From Mesorhizobium sp. INR15 (GTDB lineage Bacteria > Pseudomonadota > Alphaproteobacteria > Rhizobiales > Rhizobiaceae), in contig NZ_CP045496.1 of assembly GCF_015500075.1 (NCBI RefSeq), positions 4,784,001-4,848,000 on the forward strand: a DNA stretch of 64,000 nt, given 5' to 3'. Below, piece after piece: positions 46,223 to 54,582 of the stretch. The translations under genes and the position numbers were made by a program. The notes under the pieces are model-generated. The model ran no database searches, was not told where the DNA came from, and saw only the letters and a program-made list of their open reading frames with translations. The stretch's first letter is position 1. Each line of letters begins with the position of its first letter.

Positions 46223-46974
46223 TCAATTGCGTGTGCCGGCCCTGGCTGGCGCGCTGAAGCGGTTCGACTGGACTCCCTGCCCTGCTTGTTGCTTCGCGAA
46301 TATGGAGCCGACATCCGCTTCTCAATCCGCGCTTGAGCGAGCGTGAGGATGGAGACCATCGCTAGGTAATAGAGGAAGGCGCAGGCATACCATTCGGTGA
46401 ACCGGAAGCTCGCCGATATGGACAAGGACGTCGTCGTCATCAGTTCCCGGAGCGAAATCGTGTATGCGAGCGATGTCGATTTCAGCAGCGATATGAATTC
46501 ATTCATCAGGGACGGCAAGGCGATGCGCATCGCCTGGGGCAGGACGATCAGGCGGAAGGCCTGGAATCTGTTAAGACCCAATGCCGCGGCCGCCTCTCTC
46601 TGACCAGTGCCCAGGGACGCAAGTGCCGCCCGCATGATCTCGGCGTTGTAAGCCACGCCGACCATGGTCATTCCAATGTACGCAGCCAGAAATGGCGTGA
46701 ACCAGGTCGAGCGGAACATTGGAAAAAGCTGTGGCAAGCCGTTCCATATGAACAGCAGCACCAGGATCATCGGCGCACTTCTGAACAGCCAGACATAGAC
46801 CGCCAGTGCCCAGCGCACGAGACGACGCTTCGAACTCAAGCCAATCGCCACGGGCAGACACAGTACAAAGGCGGTTGCCTGGACGCAGATCGAAAGGACA
46901 ATCGTGATCAGGGCGCCTTGGATCAGGGCGGGACTGACGAGAGCCTGAAGGAAAATGGTCGGATCAAACAGCAC
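46210..46974 (-). CDS. Amino-acid-type ABC transporter permease (HisM/GlnP-like)
   Basis: The 254-residue polytopic protein has the polar-amino-acid permease layout: SPALIQGALITIVLSICVQATAFVLCLPVAI, LVRWALAVYVWLFRSAPMILVLLFIW, and the EAA loop REAAAALGLNRFQAFRLIVLPQAMRIALPSL that contacts the ATPase. It is the last gene of an operon with a solute-binding protein, GYD protein and hydrolase, and no ATPase gene is present nearby, so it must borrow one from elsewhere or be inactive. A single permease implies a homodimer or an unlinked partner. Confidence 0.9.
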   Translation of the reverse strand: MLFDPTIFLQALVSPALIQGALITIVLSICVQATAFVLCLPVAIGLSSKRRLVRWALAVYVWLFRSAPMILVLLFIWNGLPQLFPMFRSTWFTPFLAAYIGMTMVGVAYNAEIMRAALASLGTGQREAAAALGLNRFQAFRLIVLPQAMRIALPSLMNEFISLLKSTSLAYTISLRELMTTTSLSISASFRFTEWYACAFLYYLAMVSILTLAQARIEKRMSAPYSRSNKQGRESSRTASARQPGPAHAIDQNL

Positions 46975-46994
46975 GTCGGCCCGGCGCTCCGTGC

Positions 46995-47822
46995 TTACGA
47001 GTCAAAGTCGACGTCGAAGCCCGACTTGGGAAAATTGTATTTCCCGGCTATCGCTTCAAACGTCCCCTGCTGACTGAGGGTCTTCAACGCCGACCTTAGC
47101 AACTCCAGGTCTTTCGGCGATTTTTGAATGTAGATGCCGAACTTGAATTCGGATGGGAAGGTGTAGACGACCTTGATCTGGCCACCTGTTTGCTTGATGC
47201 GAACGCCGGCTTCAGCCGCTTCGGTCAGTGTCGCGTCGGCGCGCCCGATTATGACCTGCTGGGTCGCGGCGACTTGCGATTCATAGGTCTGGAAGGTCAC
47301 AGGTGCCTTGCCATCCGCCTTGAATTTCTTGTTCAGCTCATCAGGTGTGTCCGCGTAGGACGTGCCTGCCTCGATGGCCAGCGACTTGCCGCTGAGATCT
47401 TCGGGGGTCTTGATCGTATCGTTCCCGGCAGCGGCGACGATCACGGTCGATGATTTCAGATAGGGAGCCCCGTCGTATGACTGACGGCGCTTGTCGCTCA
47501 AGTAAATACCGCTGATCACCAGCGAACAGCGGCCCGCCTGCAGCGAAGGCAGGAGCCCGTCGAATCCCGAGACCACGAATGTAATGTCGGCGCCCCAAAG
47601 CTTGGCGAGCGCGTCGGCGACATCGATATCCACGCCTACCGGCCGTGCATCGGTCGGCTTGTCCATATAGGTGAACGGCGGAAAGCCGGCGGTGGTGCAT
47701 ACGGTGATATGGCCGTCCTTTACGAACGACGGCGCAGCAGGTTGAGCATAAGCGGCTTGGCTGAACAATGCTGCGCCAAGCGCTGAAGCGATGTGGCAGC
47801 TACGCAGTATTGACTGTTTCAT
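46995..47822 (-). CDS. ABC transporter substrate-binding protein (family 3, amino-acid type)
   Basis: A 275-residue periplasmic binding protein with a signal peptide ending in AAYAQP and the SBP_bac_3 fold: HITVCTTAGFPPFTYMDK, GVDIDVADALAKLWGADITFV, VSGFDGLLPSLQAGRCSLVISGIYLSDKR and a second lobe with LSGKSLAIEAGTSYA. The ligand is probably a polar amino acid or related nitrogen compound, given the neighbouring hydrolase, but this is inference. It overlaps the upstream GYD gene by 23 bases and its ribosome site (AGGGAACGG) lies within it. Confidence 0.92.
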   Translation of the reverse strand: MKQSILRSCHIASALGAALFSQAAYAQPAAPSFVKDGHITVCTTAGFPPFTYMDKPTDARPVGVDIDVADALAKLWGADITFVVSGFDGLLPSLQAGRCSLVISGIYLSDKRRQSYDGAPYLKSSTVIVAAAGNDTIKTPEDLSGKSLAIEAGTSYADTPDELNKKFKADGKAPVTFQTYESQVAATQQVIIGRADATLTEAAEAGVRIKQTGGQIKVVYTFPSEFKFGIYIQKSPKDLELLRSALKTLSQQGTFEAIAGKYNFPKSGFDVDFDS

Positions 47823-48141
47823 GACCGTTCCCTTTTTGAGTTCCGTTTTTTATTGATGCCTCGACGATCGAGCCCCACTCCTGGCCATCGAATGCGCGAA
47901 GCACGACTGGATCGACATGACCGTCCTGGCGAGCGACGAGCAGGTACTGCATCATCGCCGCTTCGCTCGGCATCTCGAAAACCTGCACGAAATCGTATGC
48001 GCCCATCGTTGCGTAGAGCGCGACGCTGCGCCCGCCGAGGCTTTCGACACGCTCGCGGCTGACCCGAGCGCGTTCAGGAGAGTTGGCAATCTCGTTGAGC
48101 CCCCGCTGCGTGAGACGCATCAGGGAGATGAAATATGGCAT
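47800..48141 (-). CDS. GYD domain-containing protein
   Basis: A 113-residue protein of the GYD family (PF08734), whose name motif here appears as TMGAYDFVQVFEMPSEAAMMQYLL, after MPYFISLMRLTQRGLNEI. These are ferredoxin-like small proteins of unknown function, often beside catabolic or transport genes. It lies between the hydrolase (24 bp upstream) and the solute-binding protein (overlapping), so it belongs to that operon. The symbol and role are unknown. Confidence 0.88.
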   Translation of the reverse strand: MPYFISLMRLTQRGLNEIANSPERARVSRERVESLGGRSVALYATMGAYDFVQVFEMPSEAAMMQYLLVARQDGHVDPVVLRAFDGQEWGSIVEASIKNGTQKGNGHETVNTA

Positions 48142-48165
48142 TGGGTAAAATCCGCTAGTGTTTGG

Positions 48166-48858
48166 TCAGTTGGCCGAGGACGTATCCAATGCGCGAAGGC
48201 CTGCAATCACGTCCGCCGCCCTGGAGACAACGCCGTAGATGCCGTCTTCGACGGTGACCATGTGGACGGCTGCGTCGTGCGCGTATTGGTCGCCGCTGGC
48301 GCAGGCATCCTCGACCAGCAGGCATTGGTAATTCCTGTCGGCCGCCTCGCGCATTGTCGTGCTCACGCAGACGTCCGTCGTGCAGCCGGTAAAGAGAAGG
48401 TGGGAAATTCCCCTGGCCCGCAGGACATGATCGAGGTCAGTATGGGTAAACGCGCCGTTGGCTGTCTTGTCGACAATGATGTCGTCGGCGTGGATGGTAA
48501 TTTCCGGAACGATCTCAAAACCCGGTGATGAGCGCAAAAGGACCTGGGTTCCCTCAAGGCCCCCACGTTTGCGACGCCAACGCTCATAGGGCGTCATGTC
48601 GGCCATGTCGGCGCGATACCCTTGCCTGGTGTGCAGGATCAGGCATCCTGCCGCCCGTGCGGCATCGATCAAAGCATTGACATTGGGCAAGATCGCACGG
48701 AGCGGCGCCGGGTCGTAACCCTTCCTGGCGAAGTAGCCGTCGGACGACAGGAAGTCGACCTGCAGGTCGATGACGAGAAGCGCCGTCACAGCCGGATCAA
48801 GATTGCCATCATAGGGATAATCGAAAGGCCGCGATCTGATCCACTTTGTGCCCGTCAT
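48166..48858 (-). CDS. Isochorismatase-family cysteine hydrolase (RutB/biuret hydrolase-like)
   Basis: The 230-residue protein has the isochorismatase-like hydrolase triad: Asp in LLVIDLQVDFLSSDG, Lys in IIVDKTANGAF and Cys in LFTGCTTDVCVSTTMREAADRNY. Hydrolases of this group with the FDYPYDG N-terminus resemble amidohydrolases that open ureido or biuret-type amides, but the substrate cannot be fixed from sequence. It is first in an operon with GYD, solute-binding protein and permease, and divergent from a LysR regulator. The start MTGTKWIRSRPF follows GGAGAC. Confidence 0.9.
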   Translation of the reverse strand: MTGTKWIRSRPFDYPYDGNLDPAVTALLVIDLQVDFLSSDGYFARKGYDPAPLRAILPNVNALIDAARAAGCLILHTRQGYRADMADMTPYERWRRKRGGLEGTQVLLRSSPGFEIVPEITIHADDIIVDKTANGAFTHTDLDHVLRARGISHLLFTGCTTDVCVSTTMREAADRNYQCLLVEDACASGDQYAHDAAVHMVTVEDGIYGVVSRAADVIAGLRALDTSSAN

Positions 48859-48899
48859 TTCTGTCTCCGCTGGTTGTCCGCCCGAAACTATGGCCCGCC

Positions 48900-48915
48900 G
48901 ATTGTTATTACAATC
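48900..48915. promoter_or_regulatory. Likely LysR operator
   Basis: GATTGT-TATT-ACAATC is a perfect 6+6 inverted repeat in the 102-bp gap between the divergent LysR gene and the hydrolase operon. It contains the T-N11-A pattern of LysR-type sites. A weaker repeat (AGTT-AGCGG-AACT) lies 22 bp nearer the LysR start. Confidence 0.65.
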
Positions 48916-48960
48916 CATATGATTTATACGGTTTCAAGTTAGCGGAACTAAACAATTGCC

Positions 48961-49860
48961 ATGAAGCATCCCCATGGGCTGGCCTATCTTCGCGTTTTCG
49001 AAACAGTGGCCCGCATTGGTTCGGTTCGCTCGGCGGCCATCGAACTGAACGTCACTCCGGGGGCGGTAAGCCAACAAATCCACAACCTTCAGGATGCCCT
49101 TGGTGTCCCTTTGTTCGTCAGGGATGGACGGCGGCTTCGCCCGACGGAAGCAGGACGTGCACTGCAACGCTCCGCGGCGGTAGCCTTTTCGGAGATCGAT
49201 AGCTGTGTTGAGGAAATCGCCAAGCCCGGTGCATTGCCAGTCAGCCGATCCGTCACGATCGCGGTGCCGCCTGCCCTCGCGGTTTCATGGTTTGCCACGC
49301 AAATGTTTGACTTCGCGCAGGTCGCCGGCCTGACGAAATTCCGGATCCTTTCCGCCGTCGACTTCGCCCAGGTGGATTGGCGCCTAGCCGATATCGCGAT
49401 CGTCTACGGTTCGCCTCCCTGGAAAGGCTTCTCCTGGAGCCTGATGGCGAACATTGTCCTCAGACCTGTTTGCAGTCCGCGGCTCCTGAACAGCTCGCCG
49501 TCGTTGAAATCGCCTCGTGACGTCTCCGATCACTGGCTTCTGCACGAAGACGATGGCAGCGAATGGTTACGCTGGCTGACGGCGGCGAACGTCTCGCAAA
49601 CCGCCTCGCGCAATGCGCATTTCAGCACCTTGATGATGGCGATGACAGCTGCTCTGGAAGGGCGTGGACTGGCTTTGGTGAGTGATTTCCTTGCCTCGGA
49701 TTATCTTCAATCCGGCCGTCTGGTGCGGCCGTTCGAAACGGGAATAGAGGGGTCCCGAAGCTATTATTGCGTATGCGCCGAGAGCCGAGCCACTGAACCG
49801 CAAATCATGCGCATGACAGAATGGATCCTTGACCGGTCGCGGATGCAGCAGCGGATTTGA
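48961..49860 (+). CDS. LysR-family transcriptional regulator (GcvA-like)
   Basis: The 299-residue regulator has an N-terminal winged helix-turn-helix (about 5-62: YLRVFETVARIGSVRSAAIELNVTPGAVSQQIHNLQDALGVPLFVRDGRRLRPTEAG) and a C-terminal effector domain (about 92-295). The pattern SAAIELNVTPGAVSQQI is like the GcvA group. It is transcribed away from the hydrolase/ABC operon, the usual layout for a LysR protein controlling its neighbour, with a palindromic operator between them. The inducer is unknown, probably the transported compound. Confidence 0.93.
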   Translation: MKHPHGLAYLRVFETVARIGSVRSAAIELNVTPGAVSQQIHNLQDALGVPLFVRDGRRLRPTEAGRALQRSAAVAFSEIDSCVEEIAKPGALPVSRSVTIAVPPALAVSWFATQMFDFAQVAGLTKFRILSAVDFAQVDWRLADIAIVYGSPPWKGFSWSLMANIVLRPVCSPRLLNSSPSLKSPRDVSDHWLLHEDDGSEWLRWLTAANVSQTASRNAHFSTLMMAMTAALEGRGLALVSDFLASDYLQSGRLVRPFETGIEGSRSYYCVCAESRATEPQIMRMTEWILDRSRMQQRI

Positions 49861-49984
49861 CCGCAATGAGCCTCAGCGCCGCAAAGCACCCAGCAATGAG
49901 GAGAACACGATTTTGCACAACACATTTTCTGGCCTGAACAACGCCGATTGACGAAATTGCCTAACTAGTTGAAACGACAGGGAC

Positions 49985-50070
49985 GCGGACGTGGCGGAAT
50001 TGGTAGACGCAAGGGACTTAAAATCCCTCGATCTCTGATCGTACGGGTTCGATTCCCGTCGTCCGCACCA
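49985..50070 (+). tRNA. tRNA-Leu (UAA)
   Basis: The acceptor stem GCGGACG pairs with CGTCCGC, followed by A and an encoded CCA. The anticodon stem AGGGA...TCCCT encloses CTTAAAA, giving anticodon TAA (50019-50021), which reads leucine codons UUA/UUG. The long variable arm (CGATCTCTGATCGT) is that of a class II tRNA. The T-arm ACGGG-TTCGATT-CCCGT is intact. A tRNA gene 3' end is a common integration site, but no matching att repeat was found in the window. Confidence 0.97.
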
Positions 50071-50170
50071 GCTGATTGCGTTGCCGTTTCACCACCGTCA
50101 TCTTACTTCGGTATCGACAGGCGACGGTTGATCTCGGACGATTGCCTGCGACGATCGAAAATCCGAGGAA

Positions 50171-50900
50171 ATGGGGCGACTGATGAAGCAAGCCGCGGGG
50201 TTGCGGTTTCTCGAGTTTTGCGCGAACGAGCCGAACGCCGAAGATGTGATCGCGCACTTCCTGGAGACCATCAAGATTTTCGGCTTCGACGTGTCGGCGG
50301 GCGGGGCATGGGTCGGCGTCGGCGGCACGCGCGCACCGCTTCTATTTCAACAATTGGCCGAAGGACTGGCTCGATCTCTATCTCGCCAACGGCTTTTTCG
50401 ACATCGACCCCATGATCATCGAGACGCGCCGCCGCATGACCCCGTTCCTGTGGAGCGAAATGGGCGACGCACGCAGCTTTACGGTGGAGGGCAGAGCGGT
50501 GCTGGAGGCAGGCAAGGCTTACGGATGGTCCGAGGTGATGGGCGTCCCAATCCACGGGCCGGCGGGCTACCAGGGGCTCGTCTCGTTTGCGTCGCTGAAT
50601 TCGGTTTCGATGAGCACGACCGAGCGGGCGCTCCTGCATACGATGGCGCTTGCCGTACACGACCGCGCGCATGCCTCCATCGGCCTTGGTGACAGCACTC
50701 GGCCTCCCATTCACCTGACGCCGCGCGAAGCCGAGTGCATGCGCTGGGTTGCCGCCGGCAAGACCGACGCGGAAATCGGCATCATCCTCGGCATCGCCGC
50801 CGCGACCGCGCACTATCATGTCGAGCAGGTCAAGAAGAAAGCCGGCACGCGCAGCCGCAGCGAAGCCGTGGCCCTGCTGGTGCTCGCGGGCACCGTCTAG
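50171..50900 (+). pseudogene. LuxR-family AHL-type regulator, frameshifted
   Basis: The first frame encodes an autoinducer-binding domain start (LRFLEFCANEPNAEDVIAHFLETIKIFGF...WVGVGG), and the second frame continues with HRFYFNNWPKDWLDLYL...GFFDIDPMIIE...FLWSE and a C-terminal LuxR helix-turn-helix (LTPREAECMRWVAAGKTDAEIGIILGI). The residues expected to contact an acyl-homoserine lactone (Tyr, Trp, Asp-Pro, Trp) are all visible in the second frame. One extra base in the GC run at about 50327-50334 breaks the frame. It could be a real mutation or a sequencing error. Repaired length, about 242 residues, is normal. No luxI homologue is in the window. Confidence 0.82.
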
Positions 50901-50938
50901 GATCTCGTTCCGCCTGCCCGCCCATGCCAGGTTGTCCA

Positions 50939-50958
50939 ACCTATCTTTTCAGTTAGGT
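50939..50958. promoter_or_regulatory. lux-box-like 20-bp dyad
   Basis: ACCTATCTTTTCAGTTAGGT is an imperfect palindrome (ACCTA.CT...AG.TAGGT), exactly the length of a lux box and sharing the ACCT/AGGT ends. It lies between the frameshifted LuxR gene and the autotransporter gene, about 85 bp before the latter's start. Confidence 0.5.
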
Positions 50959-51043
50959 GCGCCGCAGCATGATCTGTTTTAGCGTCATTGCATCGCGGGT
51001 TTGAATCGCGCCGACCAAACGGCAAGGGCAACGGGGCTTACAG

Positions 51044-53815
51044 TTGAATAGTGGGATTTGTGACCGCCCTTTCCGGGCGGACGGCATAGCTTTGCGTGTT
51101 TTGCGCCGAACGACGTGGCTGGCCACGGCAACGCTTTTGCCCTTGGCCATGTGGGGCGGCGCACGAGCCGCGGACGTGAACGTCACCGCCAATGTCGGAA
51201 CCGGCATCAATCTTGATACTCAGACAGGCAGTACCGTCGAGATCAATCCGGGCGTGACCGTGACAAATGTGCCCTTGAGCGTGCCGGTCAGCGCGACGAT
51301 CAACCCTTGGGCCCTGACGAACCGTGGCGCCATTTCGTCTTCATTCGCCAATGCCGTCTCGCTTTCCGTCGATGGCTCCTCGGTCACCAATTTCGGCTCG
51401 ATCGCCAGCGATGCAACCGGCAATTCGGTCTGGATGACCGGCGGCGGCAGCGTCGAGAACAAGGCCGGCGCGACCATCAGTTCAGGTCATAGTTCGATCA
51501 GGATTGGCACGGCCCCGACCATGAGCACGCCCGGAGGAGGTGCAGGGACCGTCATCAATGCTGGCACCATCACTCAGACCGGGACAAGCGGCGATCTCGT
51601 CACCCTGCTTTTCGGCGGCACCGTCACCAACCTGCAAGGCGGCACAATCTCCGCTAACAATGGCAGCAACGCGGTATCTGTTGGTCAGGGCGCCTCACGA
51701 ACCGTGATCAACTCCGGCACGATCACCAACACCGGCTCCAATTTTGCCGCCGGGGTGCTGGTCCAAGGCGGGGCGAGCACGGTTACGAACAACGCAACGG
51801 GGCACATCAGCGGCACCTTCAACGGCGTATACGCCAGCCTCAGCGCGCCGCTGACCTTGACGAACAACGGCGTCATTGAATCGACAGGTTCGAACACGAG
51901 CGCACGTGCCGTTGAAGCGACGGGCGGCGGTACCTTCACGAACACCGGTACGATCAAGTCGGCTTCCAGTGATGGGCTGTATCTGGCGCGCGGCGGGACG
52001 GTAACAAACAGCGGCACGATTTCCGGCGCTGTCCGCGCCATCAACTTCACCGGCAATTACGCCCGCATCCTCAATCTCGACACGGGCTCGGTGCTCAACG
52101 GCATTGTTCAGGGCGGAACCGGTGTGGACAGTCTCGTGCTGCTTGGGACTGGAAGCGAAAGTGCGGCCAAGTTCCTGGCCTTTGAGACCCTGTCGATGCA
52201 GGGAAAAGCGTGGCAGTTGAATGGCACCGGCACGTTCTCAACCAGCACCGATGTCAAATCCGGTAAGTTGACGGTCGCTGGAGTGCTCACCAGCCCGACG
52301 ATCACCGTGCAGTCGGCGGGCACGCTGACAGGCAATGGCACACTCATTGGTGCGGTCAAGAACTCCGGCACCGTGCTCGTTTCATCCGGCGCGCTTGGCG
52401 TCACTGGCAGCTTCACCAGCCAGGCCGGCTCCACCCTGGCCATTGGCCTGACACCAGCAAGCAATGCAGTGCTTGGCGTCACTGGGACGGCAACTCTCAA
52501 CGGCGGCACGGTGCAGGTCCAGGCAGGCTCCGGCATCTATGCGCCAAGTACGACGTACACCATTCTGACCGCCAGCGCGGGGCGCAGCGGCACTTTCAGC
52601 AGCGTCACCAGCAACTTCGCGTTCCTCGACCCAACCCTGACCTACGACGCCAACAACGTCTATCTTACCCTGGTGCGCAACGGGATCGACTTCGCCAGTA
52701 TCGGCGGCACACCGAACCAGCGTTCGGCCGGAGGCGGCGTGGAATCGCTCGGCTTCGGCAACCCGATCTATGAAGCCGTTGCGCTGCTGGACATCGATGG
52801 CGCGCGCGGGGCCTTTGATCAGCTTTCCGGGGAAATCCACGCCTCGATCAAGGGCTCCCTGCTCGATGACAGCCGTTTTGTCCGCGATGCCGTCGCCAAC
52901 CGCCTCGACGCCGCCTTTGGCAACCCTGCCGCGACCTCCGCTCCGCTGATGGCCTATGGCGAAGGCGGACCGGAACTGGCCGCGGCCGACACCGAGCGCT
53001 TTGCCGTCTGGAGCCAGGGTTTCGGCTCCTGGGGAGCACGCGGGAGCGATGGCAATGCCGCCGCTCTCGATCGCTCGACCGGCGGCTTGCTGATAGGCGC
53101 GGACGCCTTGGCTAGCGCTTGGCGGCTCGGCGTGCTCGGTGGGTACAGCCGCTCAAGCTTTGATGTCGGCGACCGGCGCGCCTCCGCCGACAGCGACAAT
53201 TATCATCTTGGCCTTTATGCTGGAACGAACTGGGGCGCCATCGCATTGCGGGCAGGCGCCGCCTATGCGTGGCACCATATATCGACCACTCGCTCGGTCT
53301 CTTTCGGCGGCTTCAATGATCAATTGTCGGCCGGCTACAATGCCGGGACGGCACAGGCCTTTGGTGAGCTTGCCTACGCGGGCCGCGCCGGCCAATTCAG
53401 CTTTGAACCCTTCGCCAATCTTGCTTACGTCAATCTGCGCACCGATGGCTTCACCGAGCGTGGTGGCATGGCTGCGTTGACGAGTGGAAGCTCGAGCACC
53501 GATGCCACCTTCACCACGCTCGGCGTCAGGGTCTCCAGCGACTTCAAATTGGGTGGCGTCGAGGCGACAGCGCGCGGCATGCTCGGCTGGCGGCATGCCT
53601 TTGGAGATGTCACGCCGCTGTCTACTGTCGCCTTTGCCGGCAGCGACGATTTCACCATTGCCGGCGTACCGATAGCCAGGGATGCCGCCCTTGTCGAACT
53701 GGGTGTCGACCTGCAACTCACCTCCAACGCGAAGCTTGGCCTGTCCTATGCCGGGCAGTTCAGCGCGGATGCGCATGACAACGGGTTCAAGGCGAAGCTT
53801 GGTCTTTCGTTCTGA
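51044..53815 (+). CDS. Autotransporter (type Va secreted protein with beta-barrel)
   Basis: A 923-residue autotransporter. A signal sequence (TTWLATATLLPLAMWGGARAAD) is followed by a passenger of about 45-560 made of repeated NxGTI/TNSGTI strands, typical of a right-handed beta-helix. A linker and then an autotransporter barrel from about 640 follow (FAVWSQGFGSWGARGSDG, RLGVLGGYSRSSF) ending AKLGLSF with a terminal Phe. The start is uncertain: the first possible codon is a TTG at 51044, and later in-frame TTG codons (51092, 51101) would keep the signal peptide. Likely role: surface adhesion or aggregation. The upstream LuxR gene may have controlled it. Confidence 0.86.
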   Translation: MNSGICDRPFRADGIALRVLRRTTWLATATLLPLAMWGGARAADVNVTANVGTGINLDTQTGSTVEINPGVTVTNVPLSVPVSATINPWALTNRGAISSSFANAVSLSVDGSSVTNFGSIASDATGNSVWMTGGGSVENKAGATISSGHSSIRIGTAPTMSTPGGGAGTVINAGTITQTGTSGDLVTLLFGGTVTNLQGGTISANNGSNAVSVGQGASRTVINSGTITNTGSNFAAGVLVQGGASTVTNNATGHISGTFNGVYASLSAPLTLTNNGVIESTGSNTSARAVEATGGGTFTNTGTIKSASSDGLYLARGGTVTNSGTISGAVRAINFTGNYARILNLDTGSVLNGIVQGGTGVDSLVLLGTGSESAAKFLAFETLSMQGKAWQLNGTGTFSTSTDVKSGKLTVAGVLTSPTITVQSAGTLTGNGTLIGAVKNSGTVLVSSGALGVTGSFTSQAGSTLAIGLTPASNAVLGVTGTATLNGGTVQVQAGSGIYAPSTTYTILTASAGRSGTFSSVTSNFAFLDPTLTYDANNVYLTLVRNGIDFASIGGTPNQRSAGGGVESLGFGNPIYEAVALLDIDGARGAFDQLSGEIHASIKGSLLDDSRFVRDAVANRLDAAFGNPAATSAPLMAYGEGGPELAAADTERFAVWSQGFGSWGARGSDGNAAALDRSTGGLLIGADALASAWRLGVLGGYSRSSFDVGDRRASADSDNYHLGLYAGTNWGAIALRAGAAYAWHHISTTRSVSFGGFNDQLSAGYNAGTAQAFGELAYAGRAGQFSFEPFANLAYVNLRTDGFTERGGMAALTSGSSSTDATFTTLGVRVSSDFKLGGVEATARGMLGWRHAFGDVTPLSTVAFAGSDDFTIAGVPIARDAALVELGVDLQLTSNAKLGLSYAGQFSADAHDNGFKAKLGLSF

Positions 53816-53850
53816 TCGGTCAGCGGATCTGGAAGGACGGAGCCGACAGT

Positions 53851-54429
53851 TCAAACAGGCATCGGGTTCAGTTTCAAATGCTGGATCAGGATAATTGTCT
53901 TCGCGTCGATGATGCGGCCGTCCGAAATCCCTGCCAACGCCTCATCGAGCGACATTTCCAGAACCTCGATGTCCTCGCCCTCTTCCGGCGCACCGCCACC
54001 CGCCGAGATGCGGTCGGCCGGAGAATAACGGGCAACGAAGAACCAGAGCCGCTCCGTAACGCTGCCCGGGCTCATGTAGGGAGCAAACAGGCGCTGGACG
54101 TTCTTCAGGCGGTAACCGAGCTCCTCCTCCGCCTCCTTGCGGATGCATGTCTCGGGGTCATTCTCATCGAGCAGGCCGGCGCAGGCCTCGATCAGCGGCT
54201 CCTTGTGGCCGGTGACAAAGGCGGGGTAACGGAACTGGCGCACCAGAAGCACGGTTGAGCGGACGGGATCGTATGGCAGGATCACCGCACCGTCCCCGCG
54301 ATCATAGGTCTGGCGGATTTGCGTTTCCCATTGGCCGTCACGCCGGCGATAATCGAGCACGGTCTTTTTCAGAACAGCCCAGTCGTCGGAGAGGATTTCC
54401 TCGGAACGGATGCGAATGCGGTCTTCCAT
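53851..54429 (-). CDS. NUDIX hydrolase, NudK-like (GDP-mannose pyrophosphatase)
   Basis: A 192-residue NUDIX protein. The Nudix box is GLLDENDPETCIRKEAEEELGY (about 87-108), with the acidic metal ligands and the E-x-E-E-L-G pattern; it is one residue shorter than the textbook spacing, as I recall for the NudK group. Other motifs, RQTYDRGDGAVILPYDP and RQFRYP, match NudK, which hydrolyses GDP-mannose and similar nucleotide sugars. The start MEDRIRIRSEE lies six bases after GGAG. It converges with the autotransporter gene; no terminator is visible in the 35-bp gap. Confidence 0.9.
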   Translation of the reverse strand: MEDRIRIRSEEILSDDWAVLKKTVLDYRRRDGQWETQIRQTYDRGDGAVILPYDPVRSTVLLVRQFRYPAFVTGHKEPLIEACAGLLDENDPETCIRKEAEEELGYRLKNVQRLFAPYMSPGSVTERLWFFVARYSPADRISAGGGAPEEGEDIEVLEMSLDEALAGISDGRIIDAKTIILIQHLKLNPMPV

Positions 54430-54582
54430 CATGATCTCCGTGCTATGCGAGGCGTAGCCGCCAACCGGTGCGCGCGCAATCCAGGCAGTGATTGGTCCAG
54501 ACGAAGCTTCACCGCCTCGTGTCTGGCGCGTAGAGGATCGATTACCTAGATAGCTGATCTACCCCCATCCGGAGTCTCCTTG

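Noticed and set aside
49985..50170. Genomic island attached at tRNA-Leu
   Set aside because: No repeat of the tRNA 3' end, integrase or abrupt boundary was seen within the window, so an island cannot be supported.
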